Assembly (NCBI GenBank): GCA_019449595.1
Contig: JAGRPL010000009.1
Location: forward strand, 17,528 to 81,527
Direction: 5' to 3'
Length of the DNA stretch: 64,000 bases
Source of the DNA: Rhodoferax sp.
Lineage (GTDB): Bacteria; Pseudomonadota; Gammaproteobacteria; Burkholderiales; Burkholderiaceae_C
A program made the position numbers and the translations under genes. Of the stretch, positions 61,101 through 64,000 are shown piece after piece. Each line of letters starts with the position of its first letter. Within the stretch, counting starts at the first letter, position 1. A model generated the notes under the pieces. The model searched no databases and was not told the origin of the DNA. It saw only the letters and a program-made list of their open reading frames with translations.

Positions 61101-61552
61101 GTTTGCTGGAGTGGCTGCCGGTGCAGGGCGCCGTCCGTACCGGGCAGCCATGGCCGGCCGAGCAGCTGGACGCCGTGGCCTGCGAATTTGCGCTGGAGCC
61201 AGAGCAGGCCGGCATGGCCCACGGCATGGCGCAGGCCATTGTGCAGGGTGAGGGCGCCTGGGCGTGGGACGCTGGCCAGCTTGCCTGGGCGGGTAATGAA
61301 GTGGGGCTGGTACACCAAGGGCGCATGCTGCGCATCGACCGGCTGGTGCAGCGCCGGGGTGAAGCCGGCGGTGGTGAGGGACAATGGTGGGTGCTGGACT
61401 ACAAATCGGCCGCCCAGCCGCAGCTGCAGCCCGCGCTGTGCGCGCAACTGCAGGCCTACCGCACGGCGGTGGCGCAGGCCCAGCCCGGACAACCCGTACG
61501 TGCCGCGTTTTTGACCGCCCAAGGCACCTTGATAGAACTACCCAATCCATGA
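58163..61552 (+). CDS. AddA-like UvrD helicase/nuclease
   Basis: 1129 residues. Superfamily 1 helicase motifs are in order: VEACAGAGKTWML (Walker A, about 35-47), LLIDEFQDTNPLQWQ, VGDPKQSIYRFRRAE, RLLTIHGAKGLEAPLVLMLD and YVALTRTQRTLVVS. A C-terminal PD-(D/E)XK nuclease is indicated by LRIDRLVQRR and WWVLDYKSAAQP. Start ATG 58163 overlaps the nuclease gene; the frame opens 9 codons earlier. Between helicase and nuclease, residues about 933-955 come from a dispersed repeat (60961-61026), a tolerated linker insertion. Confidence 0.9.
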   Translation: MTAPVVLAAFEHNGATVERARFYAIACDPQRSVAVEACAGAGKTWMLVSRIVRALLEGSAPHEILAITFTKKAAGEMRQRLHEWLLQFAHQSDADLRQELLHRGFTQEPTSAQLAALRALHQTLLHTGRPVQIRTFHSWFAALLRSAPLQALSDLGLPTQYELLENDAQAVAQAWPRFQTRVAGDAQARQDYVDAVATHGRSQTQKALEAALSKRVEFALADEQGIVDASVQTFAQQYPDFAGVDTPEALLATPAVQGLLRDAARVLGAASQATCVAAATALEQAVTQGDGAAVLDALLTKTGAARKFSDKVVGIETVRQAQEQVLRVVAAQGQHQAWLHQQRMARLARVLVVEYAQLKRERGWIDMGDLERTALVLMSDPVLSGWVQERLDARVRHLLIDEFQDTNPLQWQALGAWLSGYAGAGQAPSVFLVGDPKQSIYRFRRAEPQVFKAAQRFVAQGLGGDLLSCDHTRRNAPVIIGLVNQVMEQAQAAGEFDGYRAHSTESTEAGHLFRLPRIAREAAADDAADAAGEGAAGAGGWRDSLTTPRVVAEETRKTLECRQAARWLAEQFQSGAVRPKDVMVLARKRERLGLMQAELAALHIPAQQPEKNELADMPEVQDVMGLLDALVSPRHDLSLARALKSPLFGVGDADLVQLVLCQRTLQAAAPPEDGAAGDRAPAVPWLQVLQQAPGLPPALAPVGAVLSQWKTWVDTLPPHDALSAIYRDGDVLARYAAAAPANQREGVLANLRALLSAALQVDGGRYTTAYAFVRALRAGGIQAPVRADAQAVRLLTIHGAKGLEAPLVLMLDTDGEGLKAQTMGVLVDWPGEATHPQRFVFLASESNPPACVADALATEQTARNREELNALYVALTRTQRTLVVSSLEPHRGSPTSWWQRLQEQAQDAPWLVPSPSAAPVDAGTVEAPGTYTLISLPNGAAGAVSIAQTASKTIAKEEGALAPAEDADSLESRIGQAMHRLLEWLPVQGAVRTGQPWPAEQLDAVACEFALEPEQAGMAHGMAQAIVQGEGAWAWDAGQLAWAGNEVGLVHQGRMLRIDRLVQRRGEAGGGEGQWWVLDYKSAAQPQLQPALCAQLQAYRTAVAQAQPGQPVRAAFLTAQGTLIELPNP
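60961..61026 (+). repeat. Dispersed repeat family 1, copy D (inside a coding gene)
   Basis: About 66 nt with GCCGTATCCATTGCGCAGAC and AGCTAGCAAAACAATAGC. It is in frame in the AddA-like gene and encodes PNGAAGAVSIAQTASKTIA in the linker between helicase and nuclease domains. Confidence 0.75.
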
Positions 61553-62898
61553 ACTCTGAACTTCCCGTTGTCGTCATCGGCGGCGGCCCCGCCGGCCTGA
61601 TGGCCGCCCAGGTCCTGTCCGATGCCGGCCTGCCCGTGCACCTGTATGACGCCATGCCCTCCATCGGCCGCAAGTTCCTGTTGGCCGGCAAGGGCGGGCT
61701 CAACCTGACCCACTCCGAGGGTGCCGACACATTCGCGGAACGTTATGGCGCCCGCCGCTCGGCCATTGAAGACCTGCTGCGCGACTTTGACGCCGGCGCC
61801 GTGCGCGCCTGGGCACAGGGCCTGGGGGTGGAGACTTTTGTCGGCTCCTCCGGGCGGGTCTTTCCCAAGGACATGAAGGCGGCTCCTTTGCTGCGTGCCT
61901 GGTTGCAGCGGCTGCGCCGCCCGAAATCGGTTGACCCCCACGCTGGTCACTTCGTGTACGGCGCTGCCCCCCAGGGGGACGAGCCCGCTTTGGGGCGGCC
62001 CGGCAGCGGTCAGGGCCCCGGTGTGCAGTTCCACATGCGCCACCGCTGGACCGGCTGGGCTGAGCCCGCTGGGGCTGCCAACAACACCCTGTGCTTCGAC
62101 ACGCCGCAAGGCCCGGTGCAGGTGGCGGCCCGCGCCGTGGTGCTGGCGCTGGGCGGTGGCAGTTGGGCGCGCCTGGGCTCCAACGGCGCCTGGGTGCCCT
62201 TGCTGGCCGCGCGTGGCGTGGCTGTGGCGCCCCTGCTGCCGGCCAATTGCGGCTTCGATGTGCAGGGCGGCTGGAGCGAGCACTTCGCCAGCCGCTTTGC
62301 TGGCCAACCCTTCAAGTCGGTGGCGCTGGCGTTCACCAACGCGCAGGGCGTGCACTTTGGGCGCAAGGGTGAGTTCGTGGCCACGGCCACGGGCGTTGAG
62401 GGCAGCCTGATCTATGCGGCGTCGGCCTTGCTGCGCGACGAGATCATCCGCACTGGCAGCGCCACCTTTCAGCTCGACCTGCTGCCCGACATGACGCCCG
62501 AGCGCGTGCTGGCCGAGGTCAGCCACCCGCGCGGCACGCGTTCGCTTTCCAGCCACTTGAAGAGCCGTCTGCACCTGGAAGGCATCAAGGCCGGCATCCT
62601 GTACGAGCTGCTGTCCAAGGAAACCATGGCCGACCCGGCGCAGCTGGCAGCGGCCATCAAGGCGCTGCCCATCACGCTGGTGGCCGCGCGGCCCATTGAC
62701 GAAGCCATCAGCACGGCTGGCGGCGTGTTGTTTGAAGTGCTCACGCCCCAGCTGATGCTGGAGGCGCTGCCCGGCGTGTTCTGCGCCGGTGAAATGCTGG
62801 ACTGGGAAGCCCCCACCGGCGGCTACCTGCTCACCGCCTGCTTTGCCAGCGGCAAGCGTGCCGGGCAGGGTGTCTTGCAGTATTTACAAGGAAAATAG
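61549..62898 (+). CDS. BaiN/HI0933-type NAD(P)/FAD-dependent oxidoreductase
   Basis: 449 residues. N-terminal Rossmann motif VVVIGGGPAGLMAAQVL (GxGxxG), then GRKFLLAGKGGLNLTHSEG, typical of this HI0933-like flavoprotein family, and the C-terminal FAD motif FCAGEMLDWEAPTGGYLLTA. The physiological substrate is unknown. It overlaps the AddA-like gene (ATGA). Residues about 129-153 (DPHAGHFVYGAAPQGDEPAL...) are encoded by a copy of repeat family 2 and look like an in-frame insertion; the stop codon falls at the edge of a family 1 copy. Confidence 0.9.
   Translation: MNSELPVVVIGGGPAGLMAAQVLSDAGLPVHLYDAMPSIGRKFLLAGKGGLNLTHSEGADTFAERYGARRSAIEDLLRDFDAGAVRAWAQGLGVETFVGSSGRVFPKDMKAAPLLRAWLQRLRRPKSVDPHAGHFVYGAAPQGDEPALGRPGSGQGPGVQFHMRHRWTGWAEPAGAANNTLCFDTPQGPVQVAARAVVLALGGGSWARLGSNGAWVPLLAARGVAVAPLLPANCGFDVQGGWSEHFASRFAGQPFKSVALAFTNAQGVHFGRKGEFVATATGVEGSLIYAASALLRDEIIRTGSATFQLDLLPDMTPERVLAEVSHPRGTRSLSSHLKSRLHLEGIKAGILYELLSKETMADPAQLAAAIKALPITLVAARPIDEAISTAGGVLFEVLTPQLMLEALPGVFCAGEMLDWEAPTGGYLLTACFASGKRAGQGVLQYLQGK
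61933..62006 (+). repeat. Dispersed repeat family 2, copy inside the flavoprotein gene
   Basis: About 74 nt, GACCCCCACGCTGGTCACTT ... GCTGCCCCCCAGGGGGAC ... GCTTTGGGGCGGCCCGGCAG. It aligns with the intergenic copy at 55027-55100 and keeps the reading frame open, adding about 25 residues. Confidence 0.78.
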
Positions 62899-62946
62899 GC
62901 CGCAAGTCACCGTATTCATTGCGCAGGCAGCTATTGAAACCATAGC
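62892..62946 (+). repeat. Dispersed repeat family 1, copy E
   Basis: About 55 nt: AAAATAGGCCGCAAGTCACC, GTATTCATTGCGCAGGCAGC, TATTGAAACCATAGC. The TAG near its left end is the stop codon of the flavoprotein gene, so insertion may have set the present C-terminus. Confidence 0.75.
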
Positions 62947-62949
62947 ATT

Positions 62950-62969
62950 GCTACCCCTTGCGGGGTAGC
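62950..62969 (+). terminator. Hairpin between convergent genes
   Basis: Perfect 8-bp stem GCTACCCC, loop TTGC, GGGGTAGC, located between the flavoprotein gene and the convergent cytochrome b561 gene. There is no T-run on either side, so termination is only suggested by position. Confidence 0.45.
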
Positions 62970-62978
62970 AGGCGAGCC

Positions 62979-63530
62979 TCAGGCCTTGCCGGGCAGCATG
63001 TGCTGCAGGGTGTTGTCGCGCTGCACGTAGTGGTGGTACAGCCCGGCGGCCGCATGCAGGCCCACCAGCACGTAGCCGATGGTGGCGCCGGCTTCATGCA
63101 GTTCCTTGATCCACTCCGCAGCACCCTTGTTTTCGGCCATCAGCGGGGGCAGCTCCAGGCCGAAGAAGAAGGGCACGGGCTTGCCCTTGGCGCTGAGAAT
63201 CAGCCAGCCCAGCAGCGGCAGGCCAATCATCAGGGCGTAAAGCCCCAGGTGCATCAGCTTGGCCAGGGCGTTTTGCCAGGCGGGCGGTGCGGGCTGGATC
63301 TGCGGTGTCGGGCCCACCCAGCGCATCAACAGGCGCAACCACACCAGCGCGAAGACCGAGATGCCCAGCATGTAGTGCCAGGTCTTGAAGGCCTCGCGCA
63401 TCGGGTCGCCCTTGGGGAACATGCCGCGCAGCTCCATGCTGGCGGCCACGGCCACCAGCAGCACGAGCATGAGCCAGTGCAGGGCGATGGATGGGCCGCT
63501 AAAGCGTTTGGGTGTCTGGATGGCGTTCAT
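62979..63530 (-). CDS. Cytochrome b561 family protein
   Basis: 183 residues, four membrane helices, di-haem cytochrome. Candidate haem ligands are H18 (SIALHWLM), H52 (FKTWHYMLG), the His of LMHLGLYALM and the LHAAAGLYHHYV histidines. Such proteins pass electrons from quinol to periplasmic acceptors, including superoxide in E. coli CybB. The gene is single, with no redox partner beside it. Confidence 0.92.
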   Translation of the reverse strand: MNAIQTPKRFSGPSIALHWLMLVLLVAVAASMELRGMFPKGDPMREAFKTWHYMLGISVFALVWLRLLMRWVGPTPQIQPAPPAWQNALAKLMHLGLYALMIGLPLLGWLILSAKGKPVPFFFGLELPPLMAENKGAAEWIKELHEAGATIGYVLVGLHAAAGLYHHYVQRDNTLQHMLPGKA

Positions 63531-64000
63531 ATAAGGCTCCTGATAAGTTGTCCGTATGGTGCCGCCTTCAGCTTAAGGTGGGCTGAAGGCCACTACGGCG
63601 TGGGGAATCTGCTGGCTGCAAGGGGGCAAAACGACCGATCATCTCATCCGTTTGTGGATGGTATGTACCAGGGTAGAGCAGGCGTTGCGAAATAGCTCAT
63701 GGGGGCCGCATCTCGGTCAAAGCGGACTTTTGCGGGAACTTTGTTTGAAGGCTGCTTTGGGCCATAACCTGACTTCCAGGTTCACCATACCAATGGTCGA
63801 TGAAGGCTGGTTGCGGTCGGTCACCACGCCGCCGAGAAATGACTGCTGCGAGGACGATCAGCCAGTTGGTGCCCTTCAACCATGCCACGAGGAAGGCTCA
63901 CTGCGTGAGCCAGGTCAAGGAGTCACTACCTAAGTTGGTTCGATTCACACTAGCGCTCTACCACCAAGGACTGTTGCTGGCTGATGGCGGTCTCGCGGCA
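63531..64000 (+). other. 470-nt right end without a recognised gene
   Basis: Upstream side of cytochrome b561. Several short overlapping frames exist: 63652-63933 (plus), 63697-63888 (minus), and a plus frame from ATG 63839 that is still open at the window edge (MTAARTISQLVPFNHA...). None has a strong ribosome site or a family I recognise. Codon use is unlike the neighbouring genes, so it may be a remnant or the 5' end of a gene that continues outside. Confidence 0.5.

Noticed and set aside
63652..63933. 93-codon plus-strand ORF and 63-codon minus ORF (63697-63888) at the right end
   Set aside because: They overlap each other on opposite strands, lack clear start signals and match no family I can name.

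Overview
The window is a high-GC, gene-dense stretch of a betaproteobacterial chromosome. Gene order (pyrH-frr-uppS-cdsA-dxr-rseP-bamA-skp-lpxD-fabZ-lpxA-lpxB-rnhB), protein sequences and two dispersed short repeat families point to the Comamonadaceae (Rhodoferax/Polaromonas-like). The genus is an inference.

Layout. (1) 1-13.4 kb: one long, mostly overlapping operon for UMP kinase, ribosome recycling, undecaprenyl-PP, CDP-DAG, isoprenoid (DXP) and lipid A synthesis and outer-membrane protein assembly, ending in rnhB, a TrmH-type RNA methyltransferase and a thioesterase. (2) 13.4-24.5 kb: carAB, greA, a DUF4149 membrane protein, yhbY (opposite strand), rlmE, ftsH, folP, glmM. (3) 24.5-25.8 kb: a lower-GC island that reads as a short integron cassette array without an integrase: two small membrane-protein genes, each followed by an attC-like site of about 60 nt. 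(4) 25.9-29.1 kb, minus strand: an arsenic operon arsR - unknown ATP-grasp-like gene - acr3 - arsC, with an operator overlapping a promoter that predicts a leaderless mRNA.

(5) 29.1-51.4 kb: a phosphate/polyphosphate neighbourhood. It holds a CYTH-CHAD protein; a Pho-box-preceded set of a small ORF, an OlsB-like acyltransferase, a PlcP-like phospholipase and an Agt-like glycosyltransferase (predicted phosphate-starvation lipid remodelling); ppk-sixA with a Pho box; an EAL-CBS-GGDEF c-di-GMP protein with a probable Pho box; a four-gene MCE lipid-transport operon lacking its ATPase; ppx; a periplasmic binding protein; a FAS1 lipoprotein with Pho boxes; and pstSCAB-phoU-phoBR as one unit behind its own Pho box.

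(6) 51.4-64 kb: a GT-C-like membrane protein, rpmE2, rho, trxA, an AddB-like nuclease and AddA-like helicase/nuclease coupled to a BaiN-type flavoprotein, cytochrome b561 and an unassigned right end.

Main points of interest: the inferred Pho-regulated lipid-remodelling operon; the attC cassette pair; the ATP-grasp-like gene inside the ars operon; and two families of short dispersed repeats, several copies of which lie in frame inside protein-coding genes. No tRNA, rRNA, CRISPR array or intact insertion sequence was seen.
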